Both the position numbers and the translations under genes were made by a program. The notes under the pieces are model-generated. The model made no database searches and was not told where the DNA came from. It saw nothing but the letters and a program-made list of their open reading frames with translations. From Dyella monticola (GTDB taxonomy: Bacteria > Pseudomonadota > Gammaproteobacteria > Xanthomonadales > Rhodanobacteraceae): a stretch of DNA of 64,000 nucleotides. Where the stretch lies: assembly GCF_003363155.1 (NCBI RefSeq), contig NZ_QRBE01000006.1:124001-188000 (forward strand), given 5' to 3'. Shown one piece after another: positions 1 through 7,955 of this stretch (position 1 is its first letter; the number at the start of each line of letters is the position of its first letter).

Positions 1-732
1 CGCGAGTGCAACCTGCAGCGGCGTAGCGCCAAGCCGCGCGGCGATATCCGACAGCGCCGAGGACTGGATCGGCGTAAAGCCGCCCAGTGGGAAAAACGGC
101 ACGTAGGCGATGCCTTTATCCGCCAGATCATCGACCAGCGCGTCATCGGCGCGATGCACGAGGTTGTAAAGATTCTGCACGCACACGATCGGGGCGATGC
201 CGCGCGCCTCATCAATCTGCGCTGGCGTGACATTGCTCAAGCCAATGTGGCGGATAAGCCCCTCTTGCTGCAGCTCGGCCAGCGCCGCGACCTGCCGCGC
301 AATCGAACCTTCGCTGGGCGTATGCACGTCACCCATGATGCGCATATTGACCACATCCAATACGTCCAGGCCCAGATTGCGCAGATTGTCATGCACGCCA
401 CGGCGGATCTCGTCCGGCGCTTGCGCAGGCAACCACGCGCCATCCGCGCCGCGCACGGCGCCGACCTTGGTCACGATCACCAGATCACGCGGATACGGAT
501 GCAAGGCCTCGCGAATAAGTTGATTGGTGACATGCGGCCCGTAAAAATCGCTGGTATCGATGTGATTGACGCCGGCGGCCAGCGCTTCGCGCAATACCGC
601 GATCGCCGCGTCATGGTCCTTGGGTGGCCCGAACACATGCGGGCCGGCGAGCTGCATGGCGCCATAGCCCATGCGATTCACTTGGCGGCCGGCGAGCGGG
701 AAGGTGCTGGTGGCGGGAGCAATCACGGACAT
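1..732 (-). CDS. Aldo/keto reductase, YdbC/PdxI-like (3' end outside window)
   Basis: The reading frame is open from an ATG at 732 to the window edge, so the C-terminus is missing. The translation begins MSVIAPATSTFPLAGRQVNR and contains GYGAMQLAGPHVFGPP, HIDTSDFYGPHVTNQ (the Asp and Tyr of the aldo/keto reductase tetrad) and VIVTKVG (Lys). The usual catalytic His region reads VVNMR, as I remember it for E. coli YdbC, a pyridoxal reductase. It should be a cytosolic NADPH-dependent reductase. It is transcribed divergently from a LysR regulator with 95 bp between them, the classic layout for a regulator and its target. The substrate is inferred from overall resemblance only. Confidence 0.85.
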   Translation of the reverse strand, partial: MSVIAPATSTFPLAGRQVNRMGYGAMQLAGPHVFGPPKDHDAAIAVLREALAAGVNHIDTSDFYGPHVTNQLIREALHPYPRDLVIVTKVGAVRGADGAWLPAQAPDEIRRGVHDNLRNLGLDVLDVVNMRIMGDVHTPSEGSIARQVAALAELQQEGLIRHIGLSNVTPAQIDEARGIAPIVCVQNLYNLVHRADDALVDDLADKGIAYVPFFPLGGFTPIQSSALSDIAARLGATPLQVALA

Positions 733-779
733 GGAAGCGTCTCCTTGAAGGGCCCGCTTACTATGCCGCACGTGTGTTT

Positions 780-800
780 GTTAGATAATCCCTTTTTAAC
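780..800. promoter_or_regulatory. Candidate LysR-type operator in divergent promoter
   Basis: GTTA and TAAC form an inverted repeat with a 13-bp AT-rich spacer, inside the 95-bp gap between the aldo/keto reductase and the LysR gene. It fits the size and position of a LysR-type site, but the arms are only 4 bp, so chance is possible. Confidence 0.3.
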
Positions 801-827
801 TGCACGGGCTGTGCAGGAACCCGAACA

Positions 828-1748
828 ATGGCCGTCGACATCAACGATCTCGCCGCTTTCGTCTCGGTCGCCCGCGCCGGCGGCTTCCGCGATGCGGCAC
901 GCGTCAGCGGGGTATCCGCCTCCGGCTTGAGCGCAGCGGTGCGCCGCCTGGAGTCGAACCTCGAGGTGCGGCTGCTCAATCGGACCACGCGCAGCGTCGC
1001 GCCCACCGAAGCAGGCTTGCGCCTGATCGAGCGACTTGCGCCGGTGCTTGCGGACATGGATGCGGCGCTGGATGTGTTGAATGGATTTCGCGGCCGTCCT
1101 GCCGGCACACTGAAACTCAATGTTCCTGCCGGCGTTGCCCGCACGCTGTTACCACCCATCATCACCTCGTTTCTACACGCATATCCGGACATTCGCGTCG
1201 AGCTGATCATCGAGGACAGCTTCGTCGACGTGCTCGCCGCCGGTTGCGATGCAGGCATCCGTTATGACGAACGACTGGCGCAGGACATGATCGCCGTGCC
1301 CATCGGTCCGCGCGTGCAACGGTTGGCCACCGCGGCGGCGCCGAGCTATTTGTCTGCACGGGGCAGGCCCGAGCACCCGCGCGAACTGCTCGACCATGCA
1401 TGCCTGCGCATACAGTTCGCAAGCGGCGCATTGCCGGTTTGGGAGTTCGAGCGCGACGGCGAGGTGATCCGCGTGGATCCGACCGGGCCGCTCCTGGTAC
1501 GTCCTGGTGCCGCGATGGATTTCGTCGTCGATGCGGCCGTCGCGGGATTGGGCATCGCTCGCCTCTATGAGCAGACGCTGCGCCCGTATCTTGACAAGGG
1601 GATGCTGGAACCTGTGCTTGAAACATGGTGGCAGGGATTTTCGGGGCCGTTTCTTTATTACGCCGGACATCGCCATTTGCCTGCACCCCTGCGCGCCTTC
1701 GTGGATTTCATCAAGGCAAGCCATGCCGCAGACACATCGCCGTCATGA
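828..1748 (+). CDS. LysR family transcriptional regulator
   Basis: 306 residues, the usual LysR length. Residues 1-60 are a winged helix-turn-helix (INDLAAFVSVARAGGF, then AARVSGVSASGLSAAVRRLE) followed by the linker helix, and residues 90-300 form the substrate-binding domain. The start ATG at 828 gives the standard LysR N-terminus with no extra residues. It is divergent from the aldo/keto reductase, its likely target, and is followed 42 bp later by a nitronate monooxygenase that may also be under its control. The effector is unknown. Confidence 0.93.
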   Translation: MAVDINDLAAFVSVARAGGFRDAARVSGVSASGLSAAVRRLESNLEVRLLNRTTRSVAPTEAGLRLIERLAPVLADMDAALDVLNGFRGRPAGTLKLNVPAGVARTLLPPIITSFLHAYPDIRVELIIEDSFVDVLAAGCDAGIRYDERLAQDMIAVPIGPRVQRLATAAAPSYLSARGRPEHPRELLDHACLRIQFASGALPVWEFERDGEVIRVDPTGPLLVRPGAAMDFVVDAAVAGLGIARLYEQTLRPYLDKGMLEPVLETWWQGFSGPFLYYAGHRHLPAPLRAFVDFIKASHAADTSPS

Positions 1749-1790
1749 GGCGCGTCTCATGCTTTTCCCTTCGACTAGGAGCCATAGGCC

Positions 1791-2867
1791 ATGGCCACTG
1801 ATTCCCCCGCCTCGCTGCTCCATCTGTTGAGTATCTCGCTGCCGATCATCCAGGCCCCGATGGCGGGCGTGTCGTCACCGGCGATGGCTGCCGCCGTCAG
1901 CAACCACGGCGGCCTTGGTTCGCTGGGCGTGGGCGCCATGAACGCCGCCAAGGCATGCGAGGCCATCGCACAGTTTCGCGCACTGAGTACGGGGCCGCTG
2001 AATGTGAACGTGTTTGTGCATCAACCGGCGCGCAACGACGAACGCAAGCAAGCGGCGTGGATCGGGCGGCTGAGTCCGCAGTTCCAACACACGAACGCAA
2101 AGCCGCCAACCGCGTTGCATGAGATCTATACATCGTTTCTAGTCGATGACGACATGCTGGCGATGCTGGTGGAAGAAAAGCCCAAGGTGGTGAGCTTCCA
2201 CTTTGGATTGCCGCGCCCGGATCAGGTCGACGCATTGCATGCGGCGGCCATCGTGTTGCTGGCCACGGCCACGAACGTGCAGGAAGCCATCGCCCTTCAA
2301 GCGGCGGGTATCGACGCTATCGTGGCGCAGGGCTATGAGGCAGGCGGCCATCGCGGCGTATTCGATCCGGATGGAGAAGACAGCATGCTCGGTACCTTTG
2401 CATTGACGCGCTTGTTGGTCGATGCACTGCATGTGCCGGTGATTGCGGCAGGCAGCATCATGGATGGCGCGGGCATCGCCGCGGCACTCAGACTTGGCGC
2501 GAGCGCGGCGCAACTGGGAACGGCCTTCGTGGGCACCGATGAATCGCTTGCCGATGAGGGATACCGTGAGCGTCTGTTCAGCGATGCCGCCCATCACACC
2601 CGCATGACGCGCGTGATTTCAGGACGCCCGGCGCGCTGCCTCGCCAATGCATTTACGGCATGGGGCAGCTCGGTGCCCGATGAGGCGGTGCCCGATTATC
2701 CGATCGCCTACGACGCGGGCAAGGCGCTGCATGCGGCGGCCAAGGCAGTTGGACAAAGCGGTTATGGCGCGCAATGGGCTGGACAAGGCGCACCGTTGGC
2801 GCGCGCCCTCTCCACGCAAGCGTTGATGCACGCGCTGAAAAGCGAATGGGAACGTGCATCCACGTAA
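1791..2867 (+). CDS. Nitronate monooxygenase / 2-nitropropane dioxygenase-like flavoprotein
   Basis: 358 residues with a TIM-barrel FMN-binding fold. The N-terminal signature PIIQAPMAGVSSPAMAAAVS is typical of the NMO family. The motif QGYEAGGHRG carries the family's catalytic histidine, and the phosphate-binding segments VIAAGSIMDG and GASAAQLGTAF are present. The family oxidises alkyl nitronates such as propionate-3-nitronate with O2, detoxifying them, in the cytosol. It lies 42 bp after the LysR gene on the same strand. Some relatives are enoyl-ACP reductases (FabK type), but the histidine favours NMO. Confidence 0.9.
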   Translation: MATDSPASLLHLLSISLPIIQAPMAGVSSPAMAAAVSNHGGLGSLGVGAMNAAKACEAIAQFRALSTGPLNVNVFVHQPARNDERKQAAWIGRLSPQFQHTNAKPPTALHEIYTSFLVDDDMLAMLVEEKPKVVSFHFGLPRPDQVDALHAAAIVLLATATNVQEAIALQAAGIDAIVAQGYEAGGHRGVFDPDGEDSMLGTFALTRLLVDALHVPVIAAGSIMDGAGIAAALRLGASAAQLGTAFVGTDESLADEGYRERLFSDAAHHTRMTRVISGRPARCLANAFTAWGSSVPDEAVPDYPIAYDAGKALHAAAKAVGQSGYGAQWAGQGAPLARALSTQALMHALKSEWERAST

Positions 2868-2958
2868 ATCGCCATGGCACTGAAACGCATCGAAGGCGCG
2901 GCGTGATGTGCCCCGCGGCACCCACATGCATGAATCGGACGCGTGTCCTGCCAGCAAC

Positions 2959-2964
2959 TATACT
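2959..2964 (+). promoter_or_regulatory. Candidate -10 box (TATACT) for the ClpP-fold gene
   Basis: TATACT lies about 100 bp before the preferred GTG start at 3066. No clear -35 box is visible. If used, transcription would begin near 2971, which rules out the earlier in-frame start at 2943. Confidence 0.35.
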
Positions 2965-3065
2965 GGCGGGTCCGTCGCAGGAAGCCATTCACCCGCAGGA
3001 CATCCGGAACCACGGAGACTGAGCCGTTTCAACCGCCGCATAGTCTCAAGCCAAGAGTAATCGCC

Positions 3066-4181
3066 GTGCCGTATCGCAATACCTTTCGACGCCCTTCCCG
3101 CTTGCGCGCAGCCTGTTTTCAGTTTTCGCTCCTCGCGCTGTCGTTCACCGCATGCGCGGGCTCGGCCAGCGCCGCGCATACGCAGCGAGGCGCATCGAAC
3201 GCCGTGACGTCGAGCCAGCTCGCGATACAGGTGAACGACGATCGCATCACCCTGAGCATGGCCCGCGTGCCGCAGATTTACCTGTATGGCCCGATCGATG
3301 TCGATGCGCCGCAGCGCTTCGAGGCGTTGGTCAATTCGGGCCGGATTCGTCCCGGTTCGGACATCTATTTGAATTCGCCCGGCGGCAGCGTGACGGCTGG
3401 CATGGCGCTCGGCCGGCTGTTCCGGCAAGGCGGGATGATTACGCACCTAGGCATGCCGCGACTCCCCAAGGGAGCGGCCAATGTAAACAGGTCTGCGATC
3501 TGCGAAGGCGCGTGCGCGTACGCATATCTCGGCGGCCTCTATCGCTGGGCGGCCAGCGGTAGCGATCGCATCGGCTTTCCCACCTATGCCGCGCAACGCG
3601 CGCCGGAAGATGTTTCAGCGTATCTCAAGGACATGGGCATCAATGACGATGCGCTTGCCGCCGCGACATCGGGCACTTCGCCCGATCCCGTGCTCTGGCC
3701 CAACGCGGACACGATGATCGCCAAGGGCCTCGCCAACAACGGACGGCAGGATCTCGTGGCCACCTACTCTTTTTCGCAAGGCGCGCCCCAACTCGAACTC
3801 AAGCAGATCGATCGCAATGGCACGCATTCCATTACCCTGCTTTGCAAGCAAGCCGGCGCGGAACTGACCACCTACGACACGATCGGCGCCGTGCGCGCCC
3901 GAAGCATCGTGGGCCGCGAGGAACACTCGTACTTCGAAATCAATCAGCAGGAAGTGCTGCCGCAGCAACGTGGGGCCATGGCGGTGGATGAGTCGGTCGT
4001 CATTCACCGCATCTATCCGTTGAATCAGTTGCCGCGCGTGGCCTCTGCCCAAGCCATGGGCGCATGGGTGAAGGATCGAAACGGTATCCGCTTCGGTTTT
4101 GCGTTCGAAGTGGGCGGCGTGCGGAAGATTCTCAACGACTTCACCAATGCCTGCGTGAATGAAGCGCAAGCGCACTCGTGA
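3066..4181 (+). CDS. Secreted ClpP-fold (COG3904-like) protein, probably not a serine protease
   Basis: 371 residues from a GTG at 3066. The frame is open from 2943, but the GTG start places a signal peptide (LRAACFQFSLLALSFTACAG, cut near ASAA) at the N-terminus. The mature part has a ClpP/crotonase core: YLYGPIDVDAPQRFEALV, then YLNSPGGSVTAGMALGRLF (the ClpP oxyanion glycine loop), then ICEGACAYAYLGG. In COG3904-type relatives, as I recall, the last motif reads C-x-S-A-C; here Gly replaces the Ser. It is therefore a periplasmic or cell-surface protein of unknown role and probably a pseudoenzyme. The C-terminal 170 residues resemble nothing I recognise. It converges with the next gene, 15 bp apart. 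Confidence 0.75.
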   Translation: MPYRNTFRRPSRLRAACFQFSLLALSFTACAGSASAAHTQRGASNAVTSSQLAIQVNDDRITLSMARVPQIYLYGPIDVDAPQRFEALVNSGRIRPGSDIYLNSPGGSVTAGMALGRLFRQGGMITHLGMPRLPKGAANVNRSAICEGACAYAYLGGLYRWAASGSDRIGFPTYAAQRAPEDVSAYLKDMGINDDALAAATSGTSPDPVLWPNADTMIAKGLANNGRQDLVATYSFSQGAPQLELKQIDRNGTHSITLLCKQAGAELTTYDTIGAVRARSIVGREEHSYFEINQQEVLPQQRGAMAVDESVVIHRIYPLNQLPRVASAQAMGAWVKDRNGIRFGFAFEVGGVRKILNDFTNACVNEAQAHS

Positions 4182-4196
4182 GGGCTGCGCTGGCGC

Positions 4197-5216
4197 TCAG
4201 TCCATCACGGCCAGCACGCACGCATCCGCGCCGCAACTGCGGCAACATACGGCGAAAATCGACAGGTTTTCCGTGCCGACCAGCGGACCCAGCAGTCCTT
4301 CCAGAAAACCACTGAAGAACTTGCAGTTGGAGCGCCCCTCCTGTGTGCACAAGGGGCTGTCGCGGATGTGCAGCTGGTTGCCTTGGTAATCCAGTTCCAC
4401 CAGTGCCCGCAACGCGGGAACGCCGATGCGCTTCATCGCCTCGTCCAGTTTCATGCTCGATGCCATCGCGTGATCGCGCTGCAAGCACCACGCACCCATG
4501 CGTTGCCCTGCCAGCTGCAAGGATGATTCACGCGCGCCATCGGCCACCGCTTGCTCAAGCTTTTTTATCGATGGAAAAATCCGCGGGTAATCGCTCATCA
4601 GTGCGGGCAGCACCTTCTCGATGGCTTGGACGTCGGCATCCAGCGTGACGGGCTCCACGAAAGGCTGCTCCACGATGGGCGCAGCAGGCGGCAACGGAGC
4701 GCGCGTGCGGGTGAAGACGAACTCCGGTTCGGGTTCCGACGCCGGTTCGGGTTCCGGCTCAGGCGCAGGCTGCAGCGTCGGCAAGGGCGGCGCCGCTTGC
4801 AGGACCTCAGCCGGGCGACGCACATGCGCCGGTACGGTTGCGAGCGGGTCATTGGCCATTTTGCCAGGCGCACTCGGCTGGGCCGGCGACGGATCCGGTT
4901 CAACGATGGGCGCGGGCGGCGGCGGCACATAGCCGGAAGCGACCGTCCGCGATGCGGCGAAATGCGGCCTGGATACACCCGCTTCGAACGGGGACACCTC
5001 GAAACTGATAATGCGCTCATGCGCATCCAGCGCCGTCTCCAGCGTGCGTTGCTTACGCTCTGGCCCACGCACGACCATGCTCAGCAGTACGCCATTGGCA
5101 TCGTCAGCCAGGCGTTGCCGCACCAGGTTGAATCCATTGGCGACGACGACGCGTCCGATATCGATGAGAAGACCCTCCCGCGATAGCGAGAGCGCCTGGA
5201 CTTCCAGCTCGATCAT
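4197..5216 (-). CDS. ACT-like/V4R-like two-domain protein of unknown function
   Basis: 339 residues. Residues 1-75 look like an ACT-type regulatory fold (EVQALSLSREGLLIDIGRVV, about 70 residues, beta-alpha-beta pattern). Residues 80-205 are a proline/glutamate-rich, low-complexity linker. Residues 210-339 resemble a V4R/4-vinyl-reductase ligand-binding domain, ending with C-T-Q-E-G-R-S-N-C-K-F and ACGADAC-like cysteine clusters (CCRSCGADACVLAVMD). V4R domains bind small hydrophobic ligands and some use cysteines for metals. No catalytic motif is visible and no neighbour suggests a pathway. The domain calls rest on pattern only. Confidence 0.7.
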   Translation of the reverse strand: MIELEVQALSLSREGLLIDIGRVVVANGFNLVRQRLADDANGVLLSMVVRGPERKQRTLETALDAHERIISFEVSPFEAGVSRPHFAASRTVASGYVPPPPAPIVEPDPSPAQPSAPGKMANDPLATVPAHVRRPAEVLQAAPPLPTLQPAPEPEPEPASEPEPEFVFTRTRAPLPPAAPIVEQPFVEPVTLDADVQAIEKVLPALMSDYPRIFPSIKKLEQAVADGARESSLQLAGQRMGAWCLQRDHAMASSMKLDEAMKRIGVPALRALVELDYQGNQLHIRDSPLCTQEGRSNCKFFSGFLEGLLGPLVGTENLSIFAVCCRSCGADACVLAVMD

Positions 5217-5444
5217 TAGGCCCCCCTGTGCTCGATGCTGGTTATTGCATTGTGGTGCAGATCATGAACGCTATTGTCCGGGCGAACCGTGATGGGCCGC
5301 AAGACGCATCCATGGGAATACGGGCCACCCCGCCGGGAGCGAGCAAGGACCACCGCGGACATGCCAACGCGCCCGAAGCGCCTCAGCGACGCCCCTTCCC
5401 CCTCCCGAGCCCGGATATGGCCACAACGCGCACCGCCATCGCAT
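5217..5444. other. 228-bp gap without a recognised gene
   Basis: Lies between two minus-strand genes. Short open frames here have no ribosome site or recognisable protein. It presumably holds the promoter of the ACT-like/V4R-like gene; I see no clear box. Confidence 0.4.
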
Positions 5445-6755
5445 TCACGTCTTGCGACTGATGATGATGCGCGCCGCCCGCTCGCCCTTCATGTAGAGCC
5501 ACATCCAGTTCAACGCCACCATCAAGCGGTTGCGCACACCGATGAGAAAGTAGATATGCGCGATGGCCCAGACCACCCAGGCGATGCGTCCGCGAAGTTT
5601 CATCCATCCGAAATCCACCACGGCGGTGTGTTTGCCTACGGTGGAGAGATTGCCGTAATTGCGATAACGGAATGCATCGGGCGGCCGCCGATTTCGCAGG
5701 CGCGCGCCAATCACCTGCGCCACGTAGCGCCCTTCCTGCTTGGCAGCCGCGGCAAGGCCAGGAACAGGCGTGCCGTCTTCCTGCATGATCGCCGCGGCAT
5801 CGCCGACCACAAAGATGTCCCTATGCGCAGGCACGCTTAAATCACGCTCCACCTTTACACGTCCGGCCTTGTCTGCCTCCACGCCCAACCACTGCGCAAC
5901 CGGTGCAGCGCGTACACCGGCTGCCCAGAAAATGGCGCCAGCGTGGATATGCTGGTCCTTGCAGATCACTTCGTCGGCATGCAATTGGGTAACAGGATGA
6001 TTCAGCAGCACGGTGACGCCAAGCTGCTCCATGGTGTGCTGCACATAATCGGCGAGGGCCTCGGGAAAACCCGACAGCACCCTGGGTGCGGCCTCCACCA
6101 GCACAATGCGCGCCGCACGCGTGTCGACGCATCGAAAGTCGTCCGGCATGTCTTCGTGCGCGAGCTCGGCGATGGTGCACGCCAATTCCACGCCAGTCGC
6201 ACCGCCACCGATCACGACAATGGTTTGCAAGGCCTGCCGTTTTGCCGGATCGGACTCGCGTTCCGCGCGTTCGAACACGCCCAGCAGATGTTGCCGTATC
6301 GACAACGCGTCACCCAGCGTCTTGAGTCCCGGCGCGTGTTCGGCCCATTCGTCGTGCCCGAAATAGGCGTGGGTGGCACCGGTGCCAAGCACCAGGGTGT
6401 CATAGGCAATACGGTCGCCTTCGGTAAGCAGCACTGCTTTGTTTGCGACATCGACACCCGCCACCTCGGCCATCAGCGTGGTGATATTTTTCCAGCGCCG
6501 CAGCACATGCCGGATGGGCCAGGCAATTTGCGAGATATCCAGCGCCGCCCCGGCCACCTGATAGAGCAGCGGCTGGAAAACGTGATGATTACTGCGGTCG
6601 AGGACGATGACATCCACCTCGCCGCCCCCCAGCCGCCGCGCCACTTCAAGGCCGCCGAACCCTGCGCCGACGATGACCACGCGATGCCGATGAGACCTTG
6701 CTTTCAATGAATTTCTCCCAGGCAGGCGGCTCGACAGGATCTTATGCAAAAGCAC
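5445..6755 (-). CDS. ndh: Type II NADH:quinone oxidoreductase (NDH-2)
   Basis: 436 residues. The FAD-binding dinucleotide motif VVIVGAGFGGLEVARRLG is at residues 26-43 and the NADH-binding motif VVIGGGATGVELA near residue 180. The late segment IFVVGDAAA is the second FAD contact. The C-terminus (YFLIGVRNRLMVALNWMWLY) is an amphipathic membrane-binding tail typical of NDH-2. It would oxidise NADH and reduce ubiquinone at the inner face of the membrane without pumping protons. It is divergent from the cyclophilin gene. Generic pyridine nucleotide-disulfide oxidoreductases are the alternative, but the tail supports NDH-2. Confidence 0.9.
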   Translation of the reverse strand: MLLHKILSSRLPGRNSLKARSHRHRVVIVGAGFGGLEVARRLGGGEVDVIVLDRSNHHVFQPLLYQVAGAALDISQIAWPIRHVLRRWKNITTLMAEVAGVDVANKAVLLTEGDRIAYDTLVLGTGATHAYFGHDEWAEHAPGLKTLGDALSIRQHLLGVFERAERESDPAKRQALQTIVVIGGGATGVELACTIAELAHEDMPDDFRCVDTRAARIVLVEAAPRVLSGFPEALADYVQHTMEQLGVTVLLNHPVTQLHADEVICKDQHIHAGAIFWAAGVRAAPVAQWLGVEADKAGRVKVERDLSVPAHRDIFVVGDAAAIMQEDGTPVPGLAAAAKQEGRYVAQVIGARLRNRRPPDAFRYRNYGNLSTVGKHTAVVDFGWMKLRGRIAWVVWAIAHIYFLIGVRNRLMVALNWMWLYMKGERAARIIISRKT

Positions 6756-6878
6756 GTTGATACGCCGCCCGTCACCTTATGACCTGAGCGGTGAAAACCT
6801 CAACCATCGCCGCTGCGCTTCGCACCGCGGCGAAGCTCTGGTACCGTCCGAGCCTCGCGCATTCATTTGGGGAAATCC

Positions 6879-7823
6879 ATGCGTCCGCAGTCGCTTGCCG
6901 TAATTCTTGCCTCGGTGCTCGCCCTGCTCGCGTTGCCCGCGACGGCCGACACATCCAAGCCCACGCCCAGCGCGAAAGAACTGATCGCCCAGTCCAAGCC
7001 CAATGAATGGCGCACACCCGATCCCAACAACCTGCTTTACATGCAATTGCCGCAAGGCCGGGTGGTGATCGAGCTGGCGCCCGATTTCACGCCACTGCAC
7101 GCGGCGAACATCCGCACGCTGGTGCGCGAACACTATTTCGATGGCCTGGCGATCATTCGCGTGCAGGACAACTTCGTCACACAATGGGGCGATCCCAACG
7201 ACGATGACAGCGGCGACAAGAGCAAGATCAAGCCGCTCGGCCATGCCAAACGCACGCTGCCACCGGAATACACGCGCGCGATCGATCCCAAGCTGCCGTG
7301 GACATCCCTGCCCGATGGCGATGTGTACGCACCGCAAGTCGGTTTCACCGAAGGGTTCCCCGCAGGGCGCGATCCAGCCACCGGTCGCGAGTGGCTGTTG
7401 CATTGTTACGGCATGGTGGGCGTGGCGCGCGATGTCGCGCCCGATAGCGGCAACGGCAGTTCGCTCTATACGGTGATCGGTCAGGCACCACGCCAGATCG
7501 ACCGAAACCTCGCCATCGCCGGCCGTGTCATTGAAGGCATGCAATACCTCTCTGCGCTGCCGCGCGGCACCGGCCCGCTAGGCTTCTACACGCAGGCAGC
7601 GCAACGCGTACCAATTCTCTCGGTAAAGCTGGCGGCCGATCTGCCACCCGCACAGCGCGAGCAACTGCAGGTGTTGCGCACGGATAGTGCGACCTTCGCA
7701 GCGCTGGTCGACGCCAAGCGCAATCGCCACGACACGTTCTACACGTTGCCAGCCGGAAAAGTGGGGGTATGCAACATCGATGTGCCGGTGCGCACGCAAC
7801 CCGCATCGAGCGGTGCCCGATGA
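6879..7823 (+). CDS. Periplasmic cyclophilin-type peptidyl-prolyl cis-trans isomerase
   Basis: 314 residues from ATG 6879, chosen over a TTG 12 bp upstream because GGGGAAA gives a good ribosome site. Residues 1-24 are a signal peptide (LAVILASVLALLALPATA). The cyclophilin domain follows: GRVVIELAPDFTPLHAANIR and HYFDGLAIIRVQDNFVTQWG match the family's core strands. It is longer than E. coli PpiA (190 residues), with inserts around residues 100-160 and a C-terminal extension after the isomerase domain. It should assist folding of exported proteins. Confidence 0.88.
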   Translation: MRPQSLAVILASVLALLALPATADTSKPTPSAKELIAQSKPNEWRTPDPNNLLYMQLPQGRVVIELAPDFTPLHAANIRTLVREHYFDGLAIIRVQDNFVTQWGDPNDDDSGDKSKIKPLGHAKRTLPPEYTRAIDPKLPWTSLPDGDVYAPQVGFTEGFPAGRDPATGREWLLHCYGMVGVARDVAPDSGNGSSLYTVIGQAPRQIDRNLAIAGRVIEGMQYLSALPRGTGPLGFYTQAAQRVPILSVKLAADLPPAQREQLQVLRTDSATFAALVDAKRNRHDTFYTLPAGKVGVCNIDVPVRTQPASSGAR

Positions 7824-7895
7824 GGTAACGTCCGCCCTGCCCGTCGGGCGCATCCGCGCGAACCGGATACGGTTATCCACGCCGATTACACATCG

Positions 7896-7950
7896 CCTTC
7901 GCCTCGATCGTAGTTAGTTGAGGCCACACCGGACTGGCGAGAGGCGAAGG
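7896..7950 (+). promoter_or_regulatory. Inverted repeat able to sequester the asmA ribosome-binding site
   Basis: CCTTCGCCTC at 7896-7905 is exactly complementary to GAGGCGAAGG at 7941-7950. The right arm overlaps the Shine-Dalgarno AAGGAG (7947-7952), which lies just before the ATG at 7956. A 35-nt loop separates the arms. Pairing in the mRNA would hide the ribosome site, suggesting translational control of the AsmA gene. Confidence 0.45.
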
Positions 7951-7955
7951 AGTCG

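Noticed and set aside
154-930. 258-codon plus-strand frame over the aldo/keto reductase
   Set aside because: Antisense to a clearly conserved reductase and runs into the LysR start.
2943-3065. Upstream start for the ClpP-fold protein
   Set aside because: The 41 extra residues are Arg-rich, would precede the signal peptide, and begin upstream of the likely -10 box.
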